NCBI GenBank assembly: GCA_036514535.1
Contig: DATBWZ010000103.1
Location: 1-42,220, forward strand
DNA from: DATBWZ01 sp036514535
Lineage (GTDB): Bacteria > JAMCPX01 > DATBWZ01
Length of the DNA stretch: 42,220 bases
Reading direction: 5' to 3'
Shown here: piece after piece, positions 1 through 9,000 of the stretch
Layout of the letters: every line of letters starts with the position of its first letter
How positions within the stretch are numbered: position 1 is the first letter of the stretch
Made by a program: the position numbers and the translations under genes
Notes under the pieces: model-generated
Told to the model about the DNA's origin: nothing
What the model saw: only the letters and a program-made list of their open reading frames with translations
Database searches by the model: none

Positions 1-300
1 GCGGGCGTGGATATCCTTGCGCACCCAGGTCTGATTTCGTTAAAGGATGCGGAACTGGCAGCCAGGAAGGGGATATTTCTGGAACTGTCCGGCAGGAGAG
101 GGCATTGTTTTGCCAACGGGCATGTGCTTTCCATGGCGCGACAGTGCGACGCAAAGGTTATTATAAATTCCGACACCCATTCTCCTGGTGACTTGATGTC
201 TTCTGAAATGTCAAAGAAGATTGCCTTGGGTGCAGGGCTTACGGCAGAGGAGTACAGAGTGGGTTTAAAGGCTGTAAAATCTCTTATAAATAAGTATTAA
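1..300 (+). CDS. PHP-domain phosphatase (histidinol-phosphatase-like), 3' part only
   Basis: The reading frame is open from the first base, so the gene begins upstream of the window; about 99 C-terminal residues remain. It shows late motifs of the PHP metal-dependent phosphoesterase fold: ILAHPG near the start (a conserved His), and NSDTHSPGDL around residues 57-66, where Asp and His are expected metal ligands. The tail KIALGAGL is typical of stand-alone PHP proteins annotated as histidinol-phosphatase-like. Family members hydrolyse phosphate esters at a multi-metal centre; the actual substrate cannot be told from this fragment. The next gene begins four bases after the stop, suggesting co-transcription. 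The GTG at position 7 is in frame but is not a credible start, because conserved sequence continues upstream of it. Confidence 0.75.
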   Translation, partial: AGVDILAHPGLISLKDAELAARKGIFLELSGRRGHCFANGHVLSMARQCDAKVIINSDTHSPGDLMSSEMSKKIALGAGLTAEEYRVGLKAVKSLINKY

Positions 301-304
301 AAAC

Positions 305-823
305 ATGCTAATTCCATTTGAAGGTATTAATCCTAAACTGCATGAAAGCGTGTTCGTTGCGGAGACTGCATGCATAATTGGAGATGTTGAAATAGGTGAA
401 AATTCAAGCGTCTGGTACAATGCTGTTATCCGTGGAGATGTAAACTATATCAGAATAGGGGAAATGACCAATATTCAGGATATGAGCATGCTCCATGTTA
501 CAAAGGAAACACATCCGCTGTTAATAGGCAGCGGGGTTACGATAGGGCACAGTGTTACGCTGCACGGATGCACAATAGCGGATGCGTGTCTGATTGGCAT
601 GGGGACTGTTATTCTTGATGGTGCGGTTATAGGGAAGGAATCAATTGTTGCTGCAGGGGCAGTGGTTACCGAAGAAATGCGGATAGAACCCCGTTCCCTT
701 GTAATGGGATTTCCGGCAAAGATTAAAAGGGGGGTTACGGAAAAAGAGCTTCAATGGATAAAACAATCAGCAAAAAATTATATAAGTTATGTAAAAAGAT
801 ACAGGGAAAGCGCCAAAATTTAA
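305..823 (+). CDS. Gamma-carbonic-anhydrase-like hexapeptide-repeat protein
   Basis: This 172-residue protein is a left-handed beta-helix protein of the gamma-carbonic anhydrase/YrdA/PaaY family, with repeated hexapeptides such as IGDVEI, IGENSS, IGSGVT and IGMGTV. The family's metal-binding histidines are visible: one in the MLHVTKETHP segment (about residues 61-70) and two in IGHSVTLHGC (about residues 79-88). The length is normal for the family, whose members are usually trimeric and bind Zn, Co or Fe; some hydrate CO2 and others have unknown activity. The start ATG lies four bases after the preceding stop with no clear Shine-Dalgarno, consistent with read-through from the upstream gene. 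Family assignment is secure, enzymatic activity is not. Confidence 0.88.
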   Translation: MLIPFEGINPKLHESVFVAETACIIGDVEIGENSSVWYNAVIRGDVNYIRIGEMTNIQDMSMLHVTKETHPLLIGSGVTIGHSVTLHGCTIADACLIGMGTVILDGAVIGKESIVAAGAVVTEEMRIEPRSLVMGFPAKIKRGVTEKELQWIKQSAKNYISYVKRYRESAKI

Positions 824-834
824 TTTTTAAAATT

Positions 835-865
835 TTCTTGCCAAATGGTTTAAAATATATAATAT
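835..865 (+). promoter_or_regulatory. Candidate sigma70 promoter before the cNMP-binding gene
   Basis: A perfect TATAAT lies at 858-863, 20 bases before the ATG at 884. The best -35 options are poor: TTCTTG at 835-840 with a 17-base spacer, or TTGCCA at 838-843 paired with TAATAT at 860-865 at 16 bases. No Shine-Dalgarno is visible before 884. The tract is AT-rich, so a chance match is possible. Confidence 0.35.
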
Positions 866-883
866 AAGTGTAATGGCGCACGT

Positions 884-1360
884 ATGTCCAAAATAAAAGC
901 TATGAAAGAAAATATATTTTTTAAAGACCTGTCGGACAAGGAAATTGCGATTATTTCACAGATAACAAATGAGAAAACAATTCCCAATCATACGCCGATA
1001 TATGTGGAGAGAATGCTTGGGGAGAGCTTTTACATAATAAAGAGCGGCTCCGTGCAGATCAGCAAACAACTTAGCGGGACCGGAGATAAAGAGGTTTTAC
1101 AGCTGAATGCCGGTGATTTTTTTGGCGAACTTTCTCTTCTTGACGGAGGATCCAGGCCGGTTTCAGCCAGGGCAATTGAGAATACCGAACTGTTGGTTAT
1201 TGACAGAGATGATTTTCTGAAGTTAATAGAAAAAGAGCCCCTTCTTTGCGCTAAGATACTAAGTGCAATTATAAAACTATTTTCCAAAAGGATAAGGGAT
1301 AATCTTCCCTTGTTAGATGAATTTCTTGAATGGTACATTAGAGAAAAAAAGAAAAAATAA
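884..1360 (+). CDS. Cyclic-nucleotide-binding (CRP-type sensor) domain protein
   Basis: This 158-residue protein consists almost wholly of one cNMP-binding beta-roll. The phosphate-binding cassette region reads GDFFGELSLLDGGSRPVSARA at about residues 83-103, with the family GE, L and R-x-A positions kept. There is no C-terminal winged helix, so it is not a CRP-like transcription factor; it ends in a lysine-rich tail. Single-domain proteins like this usually act as ligand-controlled adaptors. Its 3' end overlaps the Ppx/GppA-like gene by 44 bases, so the two are translationally linked, and a functional link between nucleotide sensing and polyphosphate or ppGpp turnover is a reasonable inference. 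ATG 884 is the only suitable start near the first conserved residues. Confidence 0.85.
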   Translation: MSKIKAMKENIFFKDLSDKEIAIISQITNEKTIPNHTPIYVERMLGESFYIIKSGSVQISKQLSGTGDKEVLQLNAGDFFGELSLLDGGSRPVSARAIENTELLVIDRDDFLKLIEKEPLLCAKILSAIIKLFSKRIRDNLPLLDEFLEWYIREKKKK

Positions 1361-2315
1361 CCTCCCCCCCAAAAAAGTCATTGCGGTTATAGATGCAGGA
1401 ACAAATACCTTCAGGCTTCTTGTTTCTGAGGCGACCATGGACGGTATTTACAACCCGTTTTTAATAGACCGCAGAATTGTCAGACTTGGAGAAAACTACT
1501 ATTCAACAGGTATGATAAACAGCAATGCGGCAAAAAGGGCAATTAGTATTCTTAAGGGATTCAAAAGGATTATAGACAAGCATTCCGCTCAAGATGTTTA
1601 TGTTGCTGGAACCAGCATATTCAGGGATGCCGGAAACTCTAAAAAATTTATAAAAGATGCAGAAATTAAAACGGGATTATCCATTAATGTGTTAACACCG
1701 GACACAGAGGCAAAATATTCCCTCCTTGGAGCAGTTTCTGCATTGCCATCAGGCCGGAATATCCTGTTGATTGATATTGGCGGCGGTAGCACAGAGTTTA
1801 CTCTGTGGTCAGGGGATAAGTTGAATTTTTGTTTCAGTTGCGGATTAGGTGCGGTCCATCTCTATGAGGAGTTCATCAAGCATGATTCTCCAACGGAAGA
1901 AGAGATTAATTCCCTTGAAAGATTTATTGAAAAAACAATCAGAAAGTTCTATAATGAATTCAAAGGAGAAATTGGAAAAGTGAAGGGTCTGATGATTTTT
2001 GGAACAGCAGGTACAGTTACAACATTAGCCTCTGTCCTTATTGGATTAAAAAAATTCAACAGAAGTGCAGTAAACGGTTATAAGATAGAAAAATTCAAAC
2101 TGGCTGGCCTTTACAGAAAATTCACAGAAATGACACATGATGAGAGATTGGCACTGCGCGGCATGGATAAAGGGCGTGAGGATCTGATAATACCGGGGGC
2201 AGCAATTATTCTTATTGCTTTAAGAATTCTGAAAAAGAAAATTATAACCGTAACAGATTATAGCCTTCTTGAAGGACTTGCAATAAATCTTATAAATAAC
2301 TGGAGGGGCATATGA
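1317..2315 (+). CDS. ppx: Ppx/GppA family phosphatase (exopolyphosphatase-like)
   Basis: This 332-residue ASKHA-fold protein has the Ppx/GppA motifs in order: IDAGTNTFRLLV (about residues 25-36), LLIDIGGGSTEF (about 155-166) and MIFGTAGTVTTLASV (about 224-238). The family removes terminal phosphate from polyphosphate or the 5'-phosphate of pppGpp. The length matches the short, Ppx-N-only class without the C-terminal HD domain of E. coli Ppx. ATG 1317 lies inside the preceding gene; it or TTG 1326 must be used, because no start codon exists between there and the first motif. The N-terminal extension is encoded by a homopolymer-rich stretch (see the repeat entry). Which of the two substrates is used cannot be decided. 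Confidence 0.85.
   Translation: MNFLNGTLEKKRKNNLPPKKVIAVIDAGTNTFRLLVSEATMDGIYNPFLIDRRIVRLGENYYSTGMINSNAAKRAISILKGFKRIIDKHSAQDVYVAGTSIFRDAGNSKKFIKDAEIKTGLSINVLTPDTEAKYSLLGAVSALPSGRNILLIDIGGGSTEFTLWSGDKLNFCFSCGLGAVHLYEEFIKHDSPTEEEINSLERFIEKTIRKFYNEFKGEIGKVKGLMIFGTAGTVTTLASVLIGLKKFNRSAVNGYKIEKFKLAGLYRKFTEMTHDERLALRGMDKGREDLIIPGAAIILIALRILKKKIITVTDYSLLEGLAINLINNWRGI
1344..1376 (+). repeat. Run of homopolymers A7, A6, C7, A6 at a gene overlap
   Basis: The end of the cNMP-binding gene and the start of the Ppx/GppA gene are encoded by A7 (1344-1350), A6 (1352-1357), C7 (1364-1370) and A6 (1371-1376). The C7 and second A6 encode residues 17-20 of the Ppx-like protein if it starts at 1317. A change of one base in C7 would shift the rest of that gene out of frame. 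Confidence 0.7.
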
Positions 2316-3031
2316 AATATAAACCAAGTTTATTTATTCTTTTTACATTGCTGCTGGTTTTGGGATTAATTGTTCACTCATATGCTCAGGAAGAAGAGTT
2401 TTTAACTGAGGAAACTATTACAGAAGAACTTTTACCGTTTGAGGAGGATCAACCAGCCGGAGAACTTCCGGCAGAAGAACTTCCAGCCACAGCGCAGGAG
2501 GAAACCGAGGAAACCCTGCCAGCAGAGGAAATTCCGGTGGCTGCGCCAGAAGAGATATTCCCTGCAGCGGAAATCCCTGTAGTGGAACCCGAACTTGCTC
2601 CTTTGGAGGCTGCACCTCAACCGGAGGCTCCTGCAAAGGCAGCGTCCACGTCGGAAGAAATTCCATTACAGGAGTTGCCACCGGCTGCTCCGGCAGCGCC
2701 TCCTGCTGTCCAGGCAGTTCAACCCGTTCCATCCGCACTTACTGAGGATGAGATGAAGGCAACTTCTGCGCCAGAAAAGAAGAGCGCAATGTTAGAAGGT
2801 ATGATTCCCGTGCCGATACCAGGAACATTTATGAAAAGATCCCAGGGACAAATCAGCACTTCGTTTAAATACGATGTACAGTCAGGAGATGACCTGCATT
2901 TTCTGGCTGCAAGATTCTACGGCAATGCGCGGCTCTGGGAAAAGATTTACAATGCAAACAAAAATATTATAGGCAAGAATCCCAGCAAACTGGAAAAGGG
3001 GATGATTCTTACTATTCCGTCACAGGAGTAA
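2312..3031 (+). CDS. Exported LysM-domain protein with acidic proline/alanine-rich linker
   Basis: This 239-residue protein has an N-terminal signal peptide (about residues 1-25, hydrophobic core then SYA before a Gln). A low-complexity linker rich in Glu, Pro and Ala follows at about residues 27-155, with repeated EELPA/EEIPV-like units, and then a C-terminal LysM domain (about 188-237: YDVQSGDDLHFLAARFYGN, then W-x-K-I-Y-N-A-N). LysM binds the glycan strands of peptidoglycan, so the protein probably sits in the periplasm with the linker as a spacer. GGAGG at 2302-2306 is well placed before ATG 2312, which overlaps the preceding stop. No catalytic domain is visible. Function beyond wall binding is unknown. 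Confidence 0.85.
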   Translation: MKYKPSLFILFTLLLVLGLIVHSYAQEEEFLTEETITEELLPFEEDQPAGELPAEELPATAQEETEETLPAEEIPVAAPEEIFPAAEIPVVEPELAPLEAAPQPEAPAKAASTSEEIPLQELPPAAPAAPPAVQAVQPVPSALTEDEMKATSAPEKKSAMLEGMIPVPIPGTFMKRSQGQISTSFKYDVQSGDDLHFLAARFYGNARLWEKIYNANKNIIGKNPSKLEKGMILTIPSQE

Positions 3032-3038
3032 AATTTTG

Positions 3039-4505
3039 ATGGCTTCCAATGAACAAAATTTTCAATTAGCTCTTACATTTGACGATGTTCTGCTTCTGCC
3101 CAGGAAATCGCAGGTATTGCCTAAGGATGTTTCTCTGAAATCAAGGCTCACCCGCAATATTAAACTCGACATTCCGATTCTGAGTGCGGCTATGGATACT
3201 GTGACGGAATCAAAAACAGCAATTACCCTTGCCAAGGAGGGCGGGGTTGGAATTATTCACAAGAACCTTACGTTATCAAAGCAGGTTGAGGAGGTAAGGA
3301 TTGTTAAAAAATATGAAAGTTTTGTTGTTTCCAATCCCATAATCCTTAATCCCGATGACATGATTGCCGATGCGATTGCTACTATGAAAAAATACGATAT
3401 TTCGGGGTTTCCAGTGGTAAAGGATAAAAAACTTGTGGGAATTCTTACAAACAGGGATATTCGTTTTGAGACAGTTACAAATAAAAAAGTTAAAGATGTT
3501 ATGACCAGCAAAAATCTTATAACAGTTAAAGAAAATACCACGATTGAAGATGCGCAGAAATTGCTCCATAGGCACAGGATAGAAAAACTTCTTGTTGTGG
3601 ATAATAAATACCACCTCAAGGGACTGATAACAGTAAAAGATATTGAAAAAAACCTGCATTTTCCAAATGCGGCTAAAGACAGCTTCGGTAGCCTCATTGT
3701 TGGTGCAGCAGTGGGTACTGGAGCGGATGGCATAGGGCGCACAGAAGCCCTGCTTGAAGCTGGCGCTGATGTTATAGTTATGGATTCCGCTCATGGGCAT
3801 TCTCAGAAGGTGCTCTATACAGTAAAAGAAATCAAACGCCTTTTTCCTAAATGTGAACTTATAGCGGGAAATATTGGAACAGCTGATGGCTGCAGGGCAT
3901 TGATAGATGAGGGCGCTGATGCTGTCAAGGTCGGAATCGGCCCGGGTTCAATCTGTACTACCAGAATAGTGGCCGGGGTGGGCATTCCCCAGATTACAGC
4001 GATTATTGAATGTTCAAAAATAGCAAAAAAACATGGGGTCCCTGTTATTGCAGATGGTGGTATCAAATATTCGGGTGATATTACAAAAGCTCTGGCTGCG
4101 GGCGCAGATTCGGTAATGATTGGCAACCTTTTCGCGGGGACAGATGAAAGCCCTGGAGAGACTGTTCTGTTTCAGGGACGTACTTATAAGGTTTACAGGG
4201 GAATGGGATCTATTGATGCTATGAGGGAGGGAGGCAAAAACAGGTATTTCCAGGACGACTACGAAGATACTAAATTTGTTCCGGAAGGGATAGAGGGCAG
4301 AGTGCCTTACCGTGGACCGCTGTCATTCAGCATACATCAACTCCTTGGAGGAGTGAGATCCGGGATGGGTTATCTTGGCACAAAAAATATTGATGAATTG
4401 CATAAGCATGCTAAATTTGTGAGGATTACAAATGCGGGCTTAAAAGAAAGCCATGTGCATGATGTGATTATTACGAAGGAAGCACCGAACTATAGAATAG
4501 AATGA
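3039..4505 (+). CDS. guaB: IMP dehydrogenase
   Basis: GuaB oxidises IMP to XMP with NAD+, the committed step of guanine nucleotide synthesis, in the cytosol as a tetramer. The sequence begins with TFDDVLLLPRKS, has two CBS regulatory domains (about residues 95-210), and carries the catalytic loop GPGSICTTR with the nucleophilic Cys near residue 306. It also has the flap region with YRGMGS and EGIEGRVPYRG. The length (488) is standard. A TTG at 3036 directly precedes the ATG at 3039; the AGGAG at 3024-3028 could serve either, and ATG is preferred. The stop overlaps the guaA start by four bases, giving a classical guaBA operon. Confidence 0.97.
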   Translation: MASNEQNFQLALTFDDVLLLPRKSQVLPKDVSLKSRLTRNIKLDIPILSAAMDTVTESKTAITLAKEGGVGIIHKNLTLSKQVEEVRIVKKYESFVVSNPIILNPDDMIADAIATMKKYDISGFPVVKDKKLVGILTNRDIRFETVTNKKVKDVMTSKNLITVKENTTIEDAQKLLHRHRIEKLLVVDNKYHLKGLITVKDIEKNLHFPNAAKDSFGSLIVGAAVGTGADGIGRTEALLEAGADVIVMDSAHGHSQKVLYTVKEIKRLFPKCELIAGNIGTADGCRALIDEGADAVKVGIGPGSICTTRIVAGVGIPQITAIIECSKIAKKHGVPVIADGGIKYSGDITKALAAGADSVMIGNLFAGTDESPGETVLFQGRTYKVYRGMGSIDAMREGGKNRYFQDDYEDTKFVPEGIEGRVPYRGPLSFSIHQLLGGVRSGMGYLGTKNIDELHKHAKFVRITNAGLKESHVHDVIITKEAPNYRIE

Positions 4506-6067
4506 GCAGATCACAATTTTTATCAAACAGAATAGTTATTCTTGATTTTGGTTCGCAATACACTCAATTGATTGCGCGAAGGGTTAGAGAAGCAGGTGTT
4601 TTTTCCGAGATTCTCCCTCATACAGCGCCATTGGAAATTGTGACTCGCAATGGTACAAAGGGCATAATATTCTCCGGTGGCCCTGCCAGCGTTTTTAAGA
4701 GAGCAGCCCCCAAATGCGACCCAGGGATATTTACCGCTGGGATTCCTATCCTGGGCATCTGTTATGGGATGCAACTTATGGCTCATATGCTTGGCGGAAG
4801 TGTAATAAGGGGTGATAAAAGGGAATACGGTCTTACGAAGATCTTTTTTAATAGACGCAGTCAGCTTTTTAACGGATTAGTAATGGACGCGGCACTTACT
4901 GTATGGATGAGCCACTGGGATCAGGTTATCAGGATGCCTGAGGGGTTCAGCGCTGTTGCCCATTCGGATAATACAGATATTGTCGCAATGGAGGATGATA
5001 AAAGACAGTTTTATGCTCTGCAATTTCATCCTGAGGTAATGCATACAGATAGCGGCAGGGATATTTTAAACAACTTTGTCTATACGATCTGCAATGCTGA
5101 GAAGACCTGGTCGCTCCAATCCTATGCAGAATTCTCAATTGAAAATATCAGGGGAGTAGTTGGGGACAGCCGTGTTGTTTGCGCTTTAAGCGGCGGTGTG
5201 GATTCAAGTGTTACAGCTATTCTTATCCACCGGGCAATCGGAAACAAGTTGAAATGCGTTTTTGTTAATAATGGGGTGCTTAGACAAGGAGAACCGGAGA
5301 AAGTTGTCAAGATATTTAAAGAAAAATTGGAACTTCCATTAATCTATTTTGATGCTTCAAGCAGGTTCTTGCGAAAATTAAAAGGTATTAATGACCCGGA
5401 GAAAAAACGGAAGATTATAGGATCTGAATTCATAAGCGCATTTGAATATGTTATAAAAAAAAATAATCTGTCGGATGTGAAGTTCCTTGCTCAGGGTACC
5501 CTGTATCCCGATGTTATTGAGAGCACATCCTTCAGAGGCCCATCCGCAAAAATAAAATCCCATCATAATGTTGGTGGATTGCCGAAGAGACTTAAGTTTA
5601 AGCTTATTGAACCGCTACGGGAACTTTTTAAGGATGAGGTCAGGGTAATCGGCCGGCACCTTGGCGTGCCTGATGAAATTCTTAAGCGCCATCCGTTCCC
5701 TGGTCCGGGATTAGCTGTCAGGATCATCGGGGAGATAACAAAAAAACGGCTTGAAATTCTTAAAAGGGCGGATTTAATTGTTGAAGAAGAACTGCGAATG
5801 TCCGGTGAATATGATAAAACCTGGCAGGGGTTTGTTGTCCTTCTTCCGGTAAAGAGTGTGGGCGTAATGGGAGACAAAAGGTCCTACAGCAATGTTGTGG
5901 CATTGAGGTGCGTAAACAGCGTTGATGGCATGACAGCCAACTGGTCAAAAATTCCCTATGATATTCTTGCCCGGATCTCTACAAGAATTGTAAATGAGGT
6001 AGATGATGTTAACAGGGTAGTTTATGATATAACAAATAAACCGCCAGGAACTATTGAGTGGGAATAA
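4502..6067 (+). CDS. guaA: GMP synthase (glutamine-hydrolysing)
   Basis: GuaA converts XMP to GMP using ATP and ammonia released from glutamine. The N-terminal class I glutamine amidotransferase domain has the nucleophile Cys near residue 87 (GICYGMQ) and the His/Glu pair near 177-179 (FHPEV). The ATP-pyrophosphatase domain starts with the PP-loop SGGVDSS near residue 230. The C-terminal dimerisation domain ends in the highly conserved DITNKPPGTIEWE. The length (521) is standard and all catalytic residues are present. ATG 4502 overlaps the guaB stop, so the two are translationally coupled. Confidence 0.97.
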   Translation: MSRSQFLSNRIVILDFGSQYTQLIARRVREAGVFSEILPHTAPLEIVTRNGTKGIIFSGGPASVFKRAAPKCDPGIFTAGIPILGICYGMQLMAHMLGGSVIRGDKREYGLTKIFFNRRSQLFNGLVMDAALTVWMSHWDQVIRMPEGFSAVAHSDNTDIVAMEDDKRQFYALQFHPEVMHTDSGRDILNNFVYTICNAEKTWSLQSYAEFSIENIRGVVGDSRVVCALSGGVDSSVTAILIHRAIGNKLKCVFVNNGVLRQGEPEKVVKIFKEKLELPLIYFDASSRFLRKLKGINDPEKKRKIIGSEFISAFEYVIKKNNLSDVKFLAQGTLYPDVIESTSFRGPSAKIKSHHNVGGLPKRLKFKLIEPLRELFKDEVRVIGRHLGVPDEILKRHPFPGPGLAVRIIGEITKKRLEILKRADLIVEEELRMSGEYDKTWQGFVVLLPVKSVGVMGDKRSYSNVVALRCVNSVDGMTANWSKIPYDILARISTRIVNEVDDVNRVVYDITNKPPGTIEWE

Positions 6068-6071
6068 GCCC

Positions 6072-9000
6072 GTGAAAAAAGAGTTTGTTCATCTCCATAA
6101 TCATACAGTTTACAGCCTTCTGGATGGCTTTCTGAAAATAGATTCTCTGCTTGAGAAGACAAAGGAATTAGGAATGCCTGCCGTAGCAATGACAGATCAT
6201 GGGTCGCTTCACGGAACAATTGAGTTCTACGAAAGAGCTATGGAAATAGGGGTTAAGCCGATTATCGGTTGTGAGGTATATGTTGCTTCTGGCAGCAGGT
6301 TTGAAAAGACAGAGAAGGGGACTTCCTCCGAGGGTGCGTTTCATCTTGTTCTGCTTGCAATTGATGAAAAAGGATACAGAAATCTTGTTAAGATTGTTTC
6401 GTCGGCATATCTTGAGGGTTTCTACCGTAAACCCAGAGCTGATTATGAACTCATCAGGGAATGCAATTCGGGATTAATTGGGCTTACATCCTGCATGCAT
6501 GGACAGATACCCTTTTATCTTTCAATTGGGGAGAGAAAAAAAGCTTATGATCTGGCGAATACATTGAGCCAGATCTTCAGTGATAAAAGGTTTTTTCTTG
6601 AACTCCAGATAAACAAAATTCCAGAACAAAAAAAAGTGAACGATGAACTCTTAAAGATGTCAAAAGAATTAAATCTGCCGGTTGTCGCCACTAATGATTG
6701 TCATTATATAAATGCTGCAGATTACAGTACACACCAGATCCTTCTGTGCGTTCAGACCGGGAAGACCCTCGATGCGCCGGATAAATTTGAATTTTCTACG
6801 GATGGACTTTATTTAAAATCGCCGGACGAAATGTACGAAATGTTCAAAGATATACCCGATGCATTGAAAAATACAGTTGAGATTTCAGAACGATGTAATG
6901 TTAAATTTGAATTTGGTGCTGTCAGGATGCCGAGATTTGCGATCCCGGAGGGAGAGACGCTTGACACCTATTTTGATGCTCTTGCGCGGCAGGGACTTAA
7001 CAGAAGGCTGAAGAAGCTGATGGATGTTCAGGGGCATACAATTGATGAATCTAAATATATTCAAAGGCTTAATCATGAGATAGATGTGATAAAGGCAATG
7101 AAATTTTCCGGCTATTTTCTGATAGTTTCGGATTTCATCCAGTTTGCAAAAAAGCATGGGATTCCTATCGGCCCTGGCAGGGGATCCGCTGCAGGCAGCG
7201 TAGTTTCCTATGCCCTGGGAATAACAGACATTGATCCGCTCCGTTACTCCCTCATATTTGAAAGATTTCTAAACCCTGCCAGGGGCAACATGCCCGACAT
7301 TGATGTTGATATCTGCAAAGAGAGACGGGATAACATAATAGAATACATGCGAAATAAATACGGGACAGACAGGGTGGCTCATATTGCTGTTTTTAATACC
7401 TTGAAAGCCCGTGCGGCTGTGAGGGATGTGGGAAGGGTGCTTGGAATGCCATATAAGGATGTTGACAGAATAGCAAAATTTATTCCTGATAACGCAGAAA
7501 ACATCAAAGATGCATTGGAGCATGAACCGACTCTCAGAGAATTGATTAAGAGTGATTCCAAGATCAAAAATCTTCTTGAGATTGCCCGGGCAGTTGAGGG
7601 GATTCCGAGGCATGCATCCATGCATGCTGGTGGTGTGGTTATTTCAAATGAGCCGCTTACTGATGCATTACCGCTCTTCAAAGGTAAGGAAAGCGAAGTA
7701 ATTACACAGTTTTCAATGAAAGACTTGGAGAAGGCCGGTTTTGTAAAATTTGATCTGCTCGGACTTGAGACCCTGACCGTGATTGACAAAACATTAAAAC
7801 TCATAGAAAAATCAACCGGAGAAAAAATAGATTTTGATGTAATTGATACCTCCGATCCTGACACATACAAGTTGATTTCCGAAGGAGACACATCAGGAAT
7901 ATTTCAGCTGGAGAGCAGCGGCATGACCCGCATATGTATGAGATTGCAGCCGAGGCGGATTGAGGATCTTATTGCGCTCATTGCACTGTACAGACCCGGA
8001 CCAATGAGCATGATAGATGAGTTTATAATGAGGAAGCAGGGGAAGATTTCTGTGGAGTATGAACTGCCTCAGATTGAAGATATTCTTAATGAAACATACG
8101 GGATAATGGTATATCAGGAACAGGTTATGCAGGTAGCTGTCAAGGTCGCTGGTTTTTCTATGAGCGATGCCGATGACCTCAGATACGCAATGTCCAAAAA
8201 AAAGAAGGACATGATTGATGAATTAAAAGAAAAATTTATTGAAGGCGCAAGACTGAATGGTATCTCAGCAAGCAAGGCTAAGAAAATACTGGAACAAATT
8301 GAAAAATTTGCCGGCTATGCCTTCAATAAATCCCACAGCGCTGTATATGCAATAAATGCGTTTCGCACTGCATACCTGAAGGCTCATTACTACCTTGAAT
8401 TTATGTCCGCTCTTTTGACCAGCGTTGCTTCTGATCAGCCCAAAAGGGATAAGTTGCCGCTTTATATTGCACATTGCAAAGAGCATGGCATAACAATTTT
8501 GCCTCCGGATATAAACAAAAGCTTTCTTGAATTTACGCCTGAAGAGAATAACATCAGGGTAGGGCTTATTGCAATTAAGAACGTTGGGGGCATGGCGATC
8601 CAGTCTATTTTGGAAGCCAGAGAGAAGGATGGCCCCTTTAAATCGCTTGAGGATTTCATTACAAGAGTTGATACAAGAAAGGTGAATAAGCGGGTAATAG
8701 AAAGCCTGGTTAAGGTCGGATCTTTTGACTTTATCGGCAGGTTCCGTACTCAGATTTTTGAGGCAGTAGAGTCATGTTTGGAGTTTACTTCCAGGATTAA
8801 TAAGGATAAGGAAAACGGACAGGAGAGCCTCCTCTCGGATGCGTTCGATAAAGAGGGTGGCGCCGGCATCCGTTATCCGGAACTTGATGAATGGCCAGAG
8901 GGCATCCTGCTTGGTTTTGAGAGGGAACTTCTTGGTTTTTTCACCACAAGGCATCCGCTGGACAGATATGTCTCGGATATTGAAAAGTACACTAACTCCA

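Noticed and set aside
1345..1351. A_AAA_AAG heptamer in the reading frame of the cNMP-binding gene, like the dnaX frameshift site.
   Set aside because: A -1 shift runs into a stop near 1390 and the Ppx/GppA frame is +1, so no useful fusion results. It probably only reflects lysine-rich codons.
2418..2738. Minus-strand frames opposite the LysM protein linker.
   Set aside because: They arise from the biased Glu/Pro/Ala codons of the linker and show no signals of their own.
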